Part shown: in pieces, positions 1-7,548 of the stretch
Layout of the letters: each line of letters begins with the position of its first letter
Numbering within the stretch: position 1 is the stretch's first letter
Notes under the pieces: generated by a model
Seen by the model: the letters and a program-made list of their open reading frames with translations, nothing else
What the model was told of the DNA's origin: nothing
Databases searched by the model: none
Translations under genes and position numbers: made by a program
Source of the DNA: Lachnospiraceae bacterium UBA3638
GTDB taxonomy: Bacteria > Bacillota > Clostridia > Lachnospirales > Lachnospiraceae
Reading direction: 5' to 3'
Assembly (NCBI GenBank): GCA_002373595.1
Contig: DFKT01000059.1
Span: 1-13,524, forward strand
DNA: 13,524 nt

Positions 1-1538
1 CCGCTTCCGAAATCCTTATGTGTATTGTAGTCAAACATACACCAGCCGAAGCTTCCGAGTATATCTCTGTATCCGGCAACAGCATCAAGAACATTTGCAT
101 GTCTTATCGCATGCTCTCTTCTGTGCTCTTCATCATCGAATGCCTTGGTCGGATACATATGTCCGCCGTACTCACTGATAAAGTAGGGCTTCGACATATC
201 CGACGTTACATTCTTCTTGGGCTCGCACCCTTCCTTCGTTCCCTCGTGAACGAAATCATTGTAGGTATATACATCTTCCAGCAGATTACTGTTCTTGATA
301 CATCTGACGCCTCCGGTCGGTCTGCCGGGATCGAGACGATGTGCTGCTTCATTCGTACGTTTGTAGAATTCATCATCATCTGCAGACTCATTGATACGCA
401 CGCCCCATATGAGTATCGAAGGATGGTTGCGATACTGTCTGATCATATCCTCGACATTCTCGACTGCTCTGTCCTTCCACTCATCGTTTCCGATATGCTG
501 CCATCCGGGGATCTCCGTAAATACCACAAGTCCGAGTCTGTCGCACTCGTCTATGAATGCATGGGACTGAGGATAATGTGAAGTACGTACGGCGTTCACA
601 CCGAGCTCATTTTTGAGGATCTGCGCATCAAGTCTCTGCATCTTATCCGGCATCGCATATCCGACATAAGGATAACTCTGATGACGGTTCAACCCTCTTA
701 TCTTGAAGTACTTGTCATTGATATAAAGTCCGTCGTTTCTGAACTCTGCTATGCGGAATCCGAAAGAATCCTCTCTCTCATCATATACAGCCTTGGTCTC
801 CGTATCGACGAGCTGAGTTATTATCGTGTACATATTGGGAGAATCGGGGCTCCAGAGCTTTACATCTCCGGGATCAGCCTCAAAGCCGTCCGCATCTTTC
901 TCCAGAGCCTTCTCAAAGATAAGTCTCCTCTCTCCTCCGTCCTGTACGATATACTGTCTGAGGGTAATGTTTGCAAAGATGAGGTTCTCCGTCTTTACTG
1001 CGCCGGAAAGCATCACCTTGCCGTCCTTTTTCTCCGTACGGAGGAACACATCTCCGATATATACCTGCTCGGATACATCGAGATAGACCTCTCTGTAGAG
1101 TCCGCCGTATGTCATATAATCGATAACGAATCCGAAGGGCGGAGTATTGATATTCTCACGGCTGTCGAGCTTTACGCAAACCACGTTGTCCTCACCGAAC
1201 TTGATCCTGTCCGTAAGGTCGATCGTAAATGCAGTATATCCGCACCAATGCTCGGCGGCTTTCTCTCCGTTGATAAATACCTCTGCCTTGTGTCCGGCTC
1301 CGTCAAATGTAAGCCTTACTCTCTTGCCTTTCCACTCTGCAGGTATGTTCAGGTGGCGCCTGTAGCAGCTCTCCATCTGATAGATACTTTCATCAAAATA
1401 ATGAAAAGGAGTCTCCTTGACGGTATGAGGTATGCGAACTTTGGTCATACCTTCATCCGAATAAGAAAGCTCCTTCATCTCATCCGAGTAGTTCTCGGAA
1501 AAAAGCCAATTGTCGTTGATGTCATAACGCTGAGACAT
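1..1538 (-). CDS. Glycoside hydrolase family 2 protein (beta-galactosidase-like), C-terminus cut by window edge
   Basis: The visible 512 residues give the GH2 order: an N-terminal jelly-roll sugar-binding domain (about 1-175), an immunoglobulin-like domain (about 176-270) and most of a TIM barrel. The barrel entry motif RGLNRHQSYPY and the GH2 acid/base signature (YRNHPSILIWGVRINES, catalytic Glu384) are intact. Glu456 in ISEYGG fits the nucleophile position. The last residues, GWCMFDYNTHKDFGSG, are typical of LacZ-like GH2 enzymes, so beta-galactosidase is more likely than beta-glucuronidase; the segment that would settle this lies outside the window. No signal peptide is seen, so it is probably cytoplasmic and cleaves an imported glycoside. 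The start is fixed by GGGAG six bases upstream of the ATG at 1538. The gene follows the MATE gene by 65 bp and has its own promoter. The frame is open to position 1, with no frameshift. Confidence 0.93.
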   Translation of the reverse strand, partial: MSQRYDINDNWLFSENYSDEMKELSYSDEGMTKVRIPHTVKETPFHYFDESIYQMESCYRRHLNIPAEWKGKRVRLTFDGAGHKAEVFINGEKAAEHWCGYTAFTIDLTDRIKFGEDNVVCVKLDSRENINTPPFGFVIDYMTYGGLYREVYLDVSEQVYIGDVFLRTEKKDGKVMLSGAVKTENLIFANITLRQYIVQDGGERRLIFEKALEKDADGFEADPGDVKLWSPDSPNMYTIITQLVDTETKAVYDEREDSFGFRIAEFRNDGLYINDKYFKIRGLNRHQSYPYVGYAMPDKMQRLDAQILKNELGVNAVRTSHYPQSHAFIDECDRLGLVVFTEIPGWQHIGNDEWKDRAVENVEDMIRQYRNHPSILIWGVRINESADDDEFYKRTNEAAHRLDPGRPTGGVRCIKNSNLLEDVYTYNDFVHEGTKEGCEPKKNVTSDMSKPYFISEYGGHMYPTKAFDDEEHRREHAIRHANVLDAVAGYRDILGSFGWCMFDYNTHKDFGS

Positions 1539-1591
1539 AGTATTCTCCCTGAATATTGATTGATTGATCGGTGACCTGATGTCGCTCCTCA

Positions 1592-1620
1592 ATTATACCA
1601 TATTCAGCGGTTTCTCTCAA
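1592..1620 (-). promoter_or_regulatory. Sigma-A-type promoter for the GH2 gene, overlapping the MATE stop
   Basis: Reading the minus strand, TTGAGA (1620-1615) is followed by exactly 17 bases and then TATAAT (1597-1592). The -10 is preceded by TATGG, giving the extended -10 TATGGTATAAT. The -35 matches consensus at five of six positions and the -10 at six of six. The -35 lies within the last codons of the MATE gene and the -10 is just past its stop. Predicted transcription starts near 1585, leaving a leader of about 47 nt that contains the GGGAG ribosome site. I see no convincing operator or cre box around it. Activity is inferred from sequence only. Confidence 0.75.
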
Positions 1621-2986
1621 TCGTTTTGACTCTCCACTTGCCCCTCTTATAGCGCACAAATCCGTATATTCCTGTCATCGTCCAGGTAAGGGCCGTACCC
1701 CACCAGATACCCCATACTCCCACGTGCGGGATCATCGTCAGTGGCTTGGGGAAGAGCGTCCTTCCTATCATCTCGTACACGCCGTTCATGAATGAATAGA
1801 CCGCATCGCCTGCTCCGTTGAGTAATCCTCTGCATACATATATCATTCCAAGAGGGATGTAGAACCAGCTTGTAAGGCGAAGTGCCTGCGCTCCCACGGC
1901 TATTACTTCCGCTTCCTCCTGCTTTACGAATACACCCATGATAGAGGGTGAGAAGAGCTGGAATATCGGTATTATGACAGCGCAGAGTATGAGCATGATG
2001 ATCATGCTCTGTCTAAGACCCTTGTCAACTCTGTCGGGCTTATTGGCTCCTATATTCTGGCCTGTGTACGTGGAAAGGGCCATACCCAGCGAATTAAACG
2101 GCTGATGGATGAGCTGCTCGACTCTTCCCGTAGCGGTAAATGCCGCACATACGACCGATCCGAACGGATTGACCACACCCTGCAGTATGACACAGGACAA
2201 AGCTATCATCGATGACTGCCCGGCCAGAGGGAGACCGAGCATGCATGATTTGTGGATGATATAAGTATCCGGTTTCCACTCGTTTCTCTCTATCCTGAAC
2301 TCGGGGTTGGTCTTGATCGAGTATATGAGGCTGCCAACCGCTGCCGAAGCCTGTGCGATGATAGTCGCTATGGCGGCACCGGCAACACCCCAGTGGAGAT
2401 TAATGATAAAGAAAAGGTCGAGGCATACATTTATGACGCTCGATACAACGAGGAAATACAGGGGCGTCTTGGAGTCTCCGAGTCCCCTTAATATTGCGGA
2501 TATACAGTTGTACATGGATACAGCTATGACACCGGCACTGACTATCTGCATGTAGAGAACAGAATCGTCTATAATGTTTCCGGGTGTCTTTAACAGAGTG
2601 AGGACCGGCCTGGCCAGCAGGATTCCGAGTCCACCCATCATCACGGCTGCAACAGTCATTATGTAGAAGGCATTCGCAATCGTCTTTCTCACAGTCTCAT
2701 TATCTCCTGCACCGAAAGCGTGCGATACGGAGATACCTATACCGTTTGCAAGTCCGTTGCATAACGAGAAGAAAAGGAAATTGAGCGATCCCGTGGCACC
2801 TACAGCCGCGAGAGCGTCCGCATCTATCGCCTTGCCGACTATGACGGTATCGACGAGATTATATAGCTGCTGAAACACATTACCGATGACCATCGGTATC
2901 ATGAAACGTATGATAAGACCGGTGGGGTTACCATCGGTCATATCTGTTGTGAATCTGTGAGGCTTCGCCTTTTTGATATTGTACAT
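1604..2986 (-). CDS. MATE family multidrug/Na+-type efflux transporter
   Basis: This 460-residue integral membrane protein has the usual length and two-fold repeated layout of MATE antiporters, with about twelve hydrophobic helices and a short N-terminal cytoplasmic tail. Family features include LYNLVDTVIVGK (residues 41-52), FGAGD (91-95), RGLGDSKTP (167-174), GQNIGANKPDRV (309-320) and GLLNGAGDAVYSFM (387-400), the last two being second-half counterparts of first-half motifs. MATE proteins export cationic compounds or metabolites using a Na+ or H+ gradient; the substrate cannot be read from sequence. The start at 2986 has GGAG seven bases upstream, and that GGAG sits in a hairpin. The gene follows the PfkB-family gene by 29 bp, probably in one transcript, and its 3' end carries the promoter of the next gene. 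Confidence 0.93.
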   Translation of the reverse strand: MYNIKKAKPHRFTTDMTDGNPTGLIIRFMIPMVIGNVFQQLYNLVDTVIVGKAIDADALAAVGATGSLNFLFFSLCNGLANGIGISVSHAFGAGDNETVRKTIANAFYIMTVAAVMMGGLGILLARPVLTLLKTPGNIIDDSVLYMQIVSAGVIAVSMYNCISAILRGLGDSKTPLYFLVVSSVINVCLDLFFIINLHWGVAGAAIATIIAQASAAVGSLIYSIKTNPEFRIERNEWKPDTYIIHKSCMLGLPLAGQSSMIALSCVILQGVVNPFGSVVCAAFTATGRVEQLIHQPFNSLGMALSTYTGQNIGANKPDRVDKGLRQSMIIMLILCAVIIPIFQLFSPSIMGVFVKQEEAEVIAVGAQALRLTSWFYIPLGMIYVCRGLLNGAGDAVYSFMNGVYEMIGRTLFPKPLTMIPHVGVWGIWWGTALTWTMTGIYGFVRYKRGKWRVKTIERNR

Positions 2987-2993
2987 ATTTTAT

Positions 2994-3013
2994 CTCCGAG
3001 GATAGTGTCGGAG
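2994..3013 (-). promoter_or_regulatory. Hairpin sequestering the MATE ribosome-binding site
   Basis: On the minus strand CTCCGA (3013-3008), an 8-nt loop and TCGGAG (2999-2994) form a perfect 6-bp stem. The 3' arm contains the GGAG that serves as ribosome site for the ATG at 2986. The stop codon of the upstream PfkB-family gene (3018-3016) is two bases before the 5' arm, so a ribosome terminating there would cover that arm and free the GGAG. This suggests translational coupling of the two genes. The pairing is seen in the sequence; the regulatory effect is inferred. No U-run follows, so it is not a terminator. Confidence 0.5.
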
Positions 3014-3015
3014 TA

Positions 3016-3948
3016 TCACTGCTGAATAAGAGACGCTTTCTCTCCCCAGATGAGACTTCTCCACTGCTCAAGCTGCTCGACGGTCATAAATCCGTTCGAG
3101 GTTCCCATGTATCCTATCTTGTAGGAAGCGAAGAGCATTGCATTCTTGATCGAAAGGACCGAGTCCCCCGTCTCATTATAGTAATGCAGGAAGCATGCGA
3201 ACATTGCGTTACCGGCACCGGTCGTATTTACTACCTCATTGGTCTTGACGGTATCATAATGAACATTAATGTCTCTTTGCTTATCATAAAGAATAAGACC
3301 CTTAGCGCCCTGACCGAGGATTATGATCTCCGGATCATATTTGTCCGCTATGCTCCTGACGAAGTCAAACGGATCAGTCTCGATCGTATCATCGCTGAAA
3401 TACAATATAGACGCATTCTGAAGAAAGTCAACATTATATTTTTCTTTTTCGGGAATATATGTATGAATATTGACGGCTATCTTTCTGCCATACTTCTTTG
3501 CCACATCGATAAACGGTCTGCAGAAATTGGCATTTGAGAGCACGAGCATATCACATCCTGCGATAAGTGGCGGCACCATGGACATCTTGTATTCCGCCTC
3601 ACGCAGTCCCTTGATATCCTCAAATATCTGCTCACGGCGATCGTTGTCGTAGAGTACGACCTGAGTAGGTGTATTGTCTATGATGGGAAGGATGTATTTG
3701 TCATCGAGAGTGACTTCCCTGTTCGCGGGATTGAGAATGCCCAGATCCTGATTCCTGCCTACGACCGACAGAAGATCGACATCGTCACCGAGCCATCGAA
3801 AAGCGAGAGACTCGTTAAATGCGTCTCCTCCGGCTGAAGTAAAGATCGTATCCGGCGCACTTGTTACGGGAGAGAATACTACCGGTATCTTCTCGACCTT
3901 AACGATGGTCTCGATCTGGATGATACCTGCGACTACAAATCTGCTCAT
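3016..3948 (-). CDS. PfkB/ribokinase-family sugar kinase-like protein with altered catalytic motif
   Basis: At 310 residues this has normal length for the family. It shows the first PfkB signature near residues 39-54 (AGGDAFNESLAFRWLG), which contacts the sugar, and the anion-hole/ATP loop at 241-249 (NTTGAGNAM). PfkB enzymes phosphorylate sugars or nucleosides with ATP, using the last Asp of the usual D-T-x-G-A-G-D motif as catalytic base. Here that residue is Asn247 (codon AAC at 3210-3208), and the first Asp is also Asn (Asn241, AAT). The rest of the fold, including the C-terminal ASYKIGYMGTSNGF region, looks intact, so this is not an obviously decayed gene. It may be a weak kinase or a sugar-binding pseudokinase; the substrate is unknown. 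GGAGGTG lies seven bases before the ATG, a strong ribosome site. It starts 33 bp after the hybrid kinase gene and leads into the MATE gene. Confidence 0.88.
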   Translation of the reverse strand: MSRFVVAGIIQIETIVKVEKIPVVFSPVTSAPDTIFTSAGGDAFNESLAFRWLGDDVDLLSVVGRNQDLGILNPANREVTLDDKYILPIIDNTPTQVVLYDNDRREQIFEDIKGLREAEYKMSMVPPLIAGCDMLVLSNANFCRPFIDVAKKYGRKIAVNIHTYIPEKEKYNVDFLQNASILYFSDDTIETDPFDFVRSIADKYDPEIIILGQGAKGLILYDKQRDINVHYDTVKTNEVVNTTGAGNAMFACFLHYYNETGDSVLSIKNAMLFASYKIGYMGTSNGFMTVEQLEQWRSLIWGEKASLIQQ

Positions 3949-3981
3949 AAAGTCACCTCCGTTTAGTCTGCAAACCTATGA

Positions 3982-6900
3982 TCAGTTACCTACACTGGAC
4001 TTAAGCTTAAGAACGAGATTCCTGTATATCTCCAACAGATTGGGCGTATTGGCCCTGATATAATCTATGTCTCTATTGTCGCCTGCTTCTTCGAGCGTTC
4101 TGGCTTTGCCTGCGACATCCTTCGCACCTATCGTGAGCATCGTACTCTTCAGAGCATGCACCTTGTCCGTATATGTTCCCCAATCCTCGGCCATAAACGC
4201 CTGCCAGATCTCATCGGATCTCTGTCCGAACTCATCCTTAACATTTCCGAGAATATCGAGGTATACCTCCTTGGATCCGCAATTCCTGATACCGTCATCG
4301 ATATCGAGATGAACAAAGCCTGTAAGGTATGCGAGAACATCCCACTTTCTCTCTCCTGCAGCGGACTCCGAGAAGCTGACATCCGTCTTTCTCGAAGAGG
4401 GTCTGGTCTCTACGGGAGCGTCATTATCTCCGTGCTCGACCTTCTCCTCGGGCAGATACTTGATGAGCATCATCTCGAGTTCCTTGCTGTCGATGGGCTT
4501 CATAAGGTAATCAGAGAATCCCTCTGCCAGAAATTCCTCCCTTGCTCCTGACAATGCATTGGCCGTAAGTGAGATGACGGGAACATCCCTGTTGAGCTCG
4601 GGATCTGCTTCTCTCATGCGGTGGAGCGTCTCAACACCGTCCATACCGGGCATCCTGTAATCGAGGAATATGATATCGTATGCAGTCTTACCCACCATAT
4701 CAAGACACTCAAGTCCGCTCTCTACGGAGTCGATCTTGATAAGCGTCTTCTTGAGGAGCTGTTTCATAACCGTGTGGTTCATCGGTGTATCATCGACAAC
4801 GAGTATCCTTGCCTCAGGCGCACGGAAGAGCTCTCTGTATGTGCTCTTGTCATCCTCGTAGGACGAATACTTCTTCTTGAAATCTCCTATTGCGGTATCG
4901 GATACTGCGGTCTGAGGGATGGAGATGATGAAAGTCGATCCCTTTCCGTACTCACTGTCTACCGTGATATCTCCGTTCATGAGATGGAGCAGGTTGTATG
5001 TGATGGCCAGTCCGAGTCCGCTTCCCTCGATCGTCTTGTTCTTCTCGAGGTCAAGTCTCTGGAACTTGTTAAAGAGCTTGTTCATATCCTCCTTGCGGAT
5101 ACCCATTCCGGTATCGCTTACGGATATTCTCAGTGTCAGCTTGCCGGATCCGGTCATCGTTCCTCTTACATCCAGCGTGACGGAACCTTTCTGAGTGTAC
5201 TTGACGGCATTGTTCAGGATGTTCAGCATGACCTGTCTGATACGCATCTCATCACCGATGAGATTCTCAGGTATCCTCTCGTCGACTGCCACTTTGAATT
5301 CAAGGTTCTTCTGATTGGCCTTGATCTGTATCATATTGATGACATCATGGAGCATCGCAGAGAGCTTGTACTCTCCCTCCGTTATCTCCATGTCGCCGGC
5401 TTCTATCTTGGAGAAGTCGAGGATGTCATTTATAAGCGAGAGCAGAGTCTTGCCCGCTCCCTCGATATTCTGTGCGAACTCTCTGATCTTATCATCCTTG
5501 CACTCACGGAGGATCATCTCGTCCATACCAAGTACGGCGTTGATAGGAGTTCTTATCTCATGCGACATGCTTGCAAGGAAATTGCTCTTGGCCTCATTGG
5601 CTGCACGTGCCTTCTTCTCCTCCATTCTTGCCTGCTCGGTGACTCTGAGTATACCGATGAACTCATTCTGATTAACAGGCTTGGAGAAGTAATAACCCTG
5701 GAGATAGTCAACAGCCATATCGTTGAGGAGATTGATCTGGTCCTGAGTCTCAACACCCTCTACGAGGATCTTGCGGTTCATCTCCCTCATCATCCTTACG
5801 CTGTTCTCAAGCACAACTCTCTCGGGTACGCTCTTCTCTGCTTCCCAGAGGACGTTCCTGTCTATCTTTACTATGTCGAAGTAATTGGTAAAGATGGACT
5901 GCATATTGGAATAGCCTATGCCATATTCATCCATGGAGAATCTGAATCCGCGTCCTTTGAGTTCCTTCATGACGCGGTCGAGCACTTCATGATCGCTGGA
6001 TGCAACCGCTTCGGTAATCTCGAAATTGATCCTGGAAGGTTCTACCTTATACTTGCTGACTATCTTAACTACATTCTCGACAAATCCGGTCTGCATGCAC
6101 TGAATAACGGAGAGGTTGATATCGATGTACTCGAGTCCGAGGTCGACGGGGATACCACTGCTGAAGAAGTGACATACCTCCTCGAGCACGAACTCGCCGA
6201 TCTTCTCGATCATTCCGTTCTGCTCCGCTACGGGGATAAGTTCCGAAGGAGGCACCTCTCCGAGCAGACTGTCGTGAAGTCTGAGCAGAGCCTCGGCGGA
6301 GTGAACTCTCTGTTCCTTGGCATCATATACGGGCTGGTAGAATACTTCATATGAATTCTCTGTGAATCCGCGATGTACCGCATTCTCGACCTCCGCCCAA
6401 CGCACGAGATAGTTGAGTCCGTCGCCGCCGATTACATCCATATTGGTCTTGCGCGGAAGAGGTCCGTCCACCATGAGCATAATATCTTCGGCATCCTTGA
6501 ATCTCGCGGGGATCTCGGCAGTCATGACAAAAGCATGGAGAATGACTTCCTCGTCCGTCGCCTTGAAGCTGGTCTTGAATCTGTCCTGGATCTTGTGAGC
6601 CAGCGCATCGGTCGTCTCCTCATCGCCTTCCATGCACAGGAGCATGAACGAATTCTGATTGGCATGATAGATGCGGTACCAGGGATGTATCTCTTTGAGA
6701 TAATCCGTGACGACGGTGATAAGTTCAGATGCTCCGTTAAATCTCTGGAGTGATGCTGAGTTGGTAAGTCTGATGCTTATAACATCAAATCTCTTTAACA
6801 GCTTTAGGTATGCGCGCAGATCCTCCCTCAGAGCGCTTCTGTTGTAGATACCTATCAGGTTGTCGATCCTGTGATCTTCATTTTCTATGACGAGCATAAT

Positions 6901-7548
6901 GCCCATGAGAGCCAGTGCTTCCGCAAAGAGCTCGCTCTTTACCTCGCTGATAAAGAGCTGGATGAGTACACCGGCTATTATGATCATAAAGAAATAAACG
7001 AGTGCGATCCTCTTGCGCACTTCCATCGCCTTCCAGTTGATGACGACATAAGTGGTTGAGATCGCATAGTACATAGCTGCGGCTACATATATGACAAACT
7101 CTGCCCATTCTCTTTTGAATGTAACATTGGGACCTATCGAATAGACCCATCTTGTAAGAGGGTTGGTAATGACTAACACCTCTGTGATGATCATGGGAAC
7201 CGCAAAAGCCAGACTTAAGTCTCTGGATATCCTGTGATTGGCTTTGCTCACAAAGATCGAATAATAGAAAAAGACAGGAGCAAGTGCAGTATGTGTAAGG
7301 AAATAAACAAAGACACACGAATCGGAAAGAACCATCGAAACGGAATAGTTAAATGTCATATTCTTTCCGATGAGATTGCCTATACACGAAAAGGCACTGA
7401 CAATAACATCGACCAGGAGCACTATGAACAGTTTGTTCTGTGTCCTGTCATTTTTGCCCTTTAAAAGCGTATAGATAAGACATGACGCGCATGTCAGTAT
7501 CGTCGCTATAAAGATCGCTGATTGGTGAATGAGATTCACATATGTCAT
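3982..7548 (-). CDS. Membrane hybrid histidine kinase with degenerate GGDEF, EAL, receiver and HPt domains
   Basis: This 1188-residue protein strings six modules together. Residues 1-225 hold about seven membrane helices of the type found in 7TM sensor kinases. Residues 230-365 are GGDEF-like but have ANQNSF (296-301) where the active motif should be, so no cyclase activity is expected. Residues 393-635 form an EAL domain with Glu419 (EALLRL), Asn478 (DINLS), FEITEA (509-514), Lys561, Glu597 and QGYYFSKP; the DDFG motif reads DEYG (540-543). A HisKA domain follows with His663 in SHEIRTP, then HATPase_c with NILNNAVKY, DTGMG (812-816) and GSGLGL (842-847). A receiver has Asp919/920, phospho-acceptor Asp963 and Lys1017. 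The C-terminal HPt (about 1063-1188) has His1131 in HALKS. It probably senses a signal at the membrane, relays phosphate His-Asp-His, and binds or cleaves cyclic-di-GMP. The ATG overlaps the upstream stop (ATGA). No separate response regulator with an output domain is in the window. Confidence 0.93.
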   Translation of the reverse strand: MTYVNLIHQSAIFIATILTCASCLIYTLLKGKNDRTQNKLFIVLLVDVIVSAFSCIGNLIGKNMTFNYSVSMVLSDSCVFVYFLTHTALAPVFFYYSIFVSKANHRISRDLSLAFAVPMIITEVLVITNPLTRWVYSIGPNVTFKREWAEFVIYVAAAMYYAISTTYVVINWKAMEVRKRIALVYFFMIIIAGVLIQLFISEVKSELFAEALALMGIMLVIENEDHRIDNLIGIYNRSALREDLRAYLKLLKRFDVISIRLTNSASLQRFNGASELITVVTDYLKEIHPWYRIYHANQNSFMLLCMEGDEETTDALAHKIQDRFKTSFKATDEEVILHAFVMTAEIPARFKDAEDIMLMVDGPLPRKTNMDVIGGDGLNYLVRWAEVENAVHRGFTENSYEVFYQPVYDAKEQRVHSAEALLRLHDSLLGEVPPSELIPVAEQNGMIEKIGEFVLEEVCHFFSSGIPVDLGLEYIDINLSVIQCMQTGFVENVVKIVSKYKVEPSRINFEITEAVASSDHEVLDRVMKELKGRGFRFSMDEYGIGYSNMQSIFTNYFDIVKIDRNVLWEAEKSVPERVVLENSVRMMREMNRKILVEGVETQDQINLLNDMAVDYLQGYYFSKPVNQNEFIGILRVTEQARMEEKKARAANEAKSNFLASMSHEIRTPINAVLGMDEMILRECKDDKIREFAQNIEGAGKTLLSLINDILDFSKIEAGDMEITEGEYKLSAMLHDVINMIQIKANQKNLEFKVAVDERIPENLIGDEMRIRQVMLNILNNAVKYTQKGSVTLDVRGTMTGSGKLTLRISVSDTGMGIRKEDMNKLFNKFQRLDLEKNKTIEGSGLGLAITYNLLHLMNGDITVDSEYGKGSTFIISIPQTAVSDTAIGDFKKKYSSYEDDKSTYRELFRAPEARILVVDDTPMNHTVMKQLLKKTLIKIDSVESGLECLDMVGKTAYDIIFLDYRMPGMDGVETLHRMREADPELNRDVPVISLTANALSGAREEFLAEGFSDYLMKPIDSKELEMMLIKYLPEEKVEHGDNDAPVETRPSSRKTDVSFSESAAGERKWDVLAYLTGFVHLDIDDGIRNCGSKEVYLDILGNVKDEFGQRSDEIWQAFMAEDWGTYTDKVHALKSTMLTIGAKDVAGKARTLEEAGDNRDIDYIRANTPNLLEIYRNLVLKLKSSVGN
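7545..7548 (-). other. ATGA stop/start overlap coupling the CNB-like gene to the hybrid kinase gene
   Basis: The four minus-strand bases ATGA hold the start codon of the hybrid kinase (7548-7546) and the stop codon of the CNB-like gene (7547-7545). A purine-rich AAGGGAAG lies about ten bases upstream inside the first gene. Such overlaps usually mean that a terminating ribosome re-initiates, giving linked production of two proteins that work together. Confidence 0.9.

Noticed and set aside
681..1559. 292-codon plus-strand frame opposite the GH2 gene
   Set aside because: Same register effect: the complementary frame encodes intact GH2 motifs with both catalytic glutamates.
1556..1567. Three tandem TTGA units in the leader of the GH2 gene
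   Set aside because: Only 12 bp and three units, and lying in the untranslated leader; too short to argue for phase variation.
4000..4011. Perfect 12-bp palindrome CTTAAGCTTAAG near the end of the hybrid kinase gene
   Set aside because: It encodes a Leu-Lys-Leu-Lys stretch in frame, is low in complexity and has no loop or U-run, so neither a terminator nor an operator is supported.
4621..6354. Open frame of 577 codons on the plus strand opposite the hybrid kinase
   Set aside because: It is in codon register with the kinase gene, so it stays open simply because TTA, CTA and TCA codons are scarce in the sense gene. The translation has no recognisable domain, and the sense frame is clearly the coding one.
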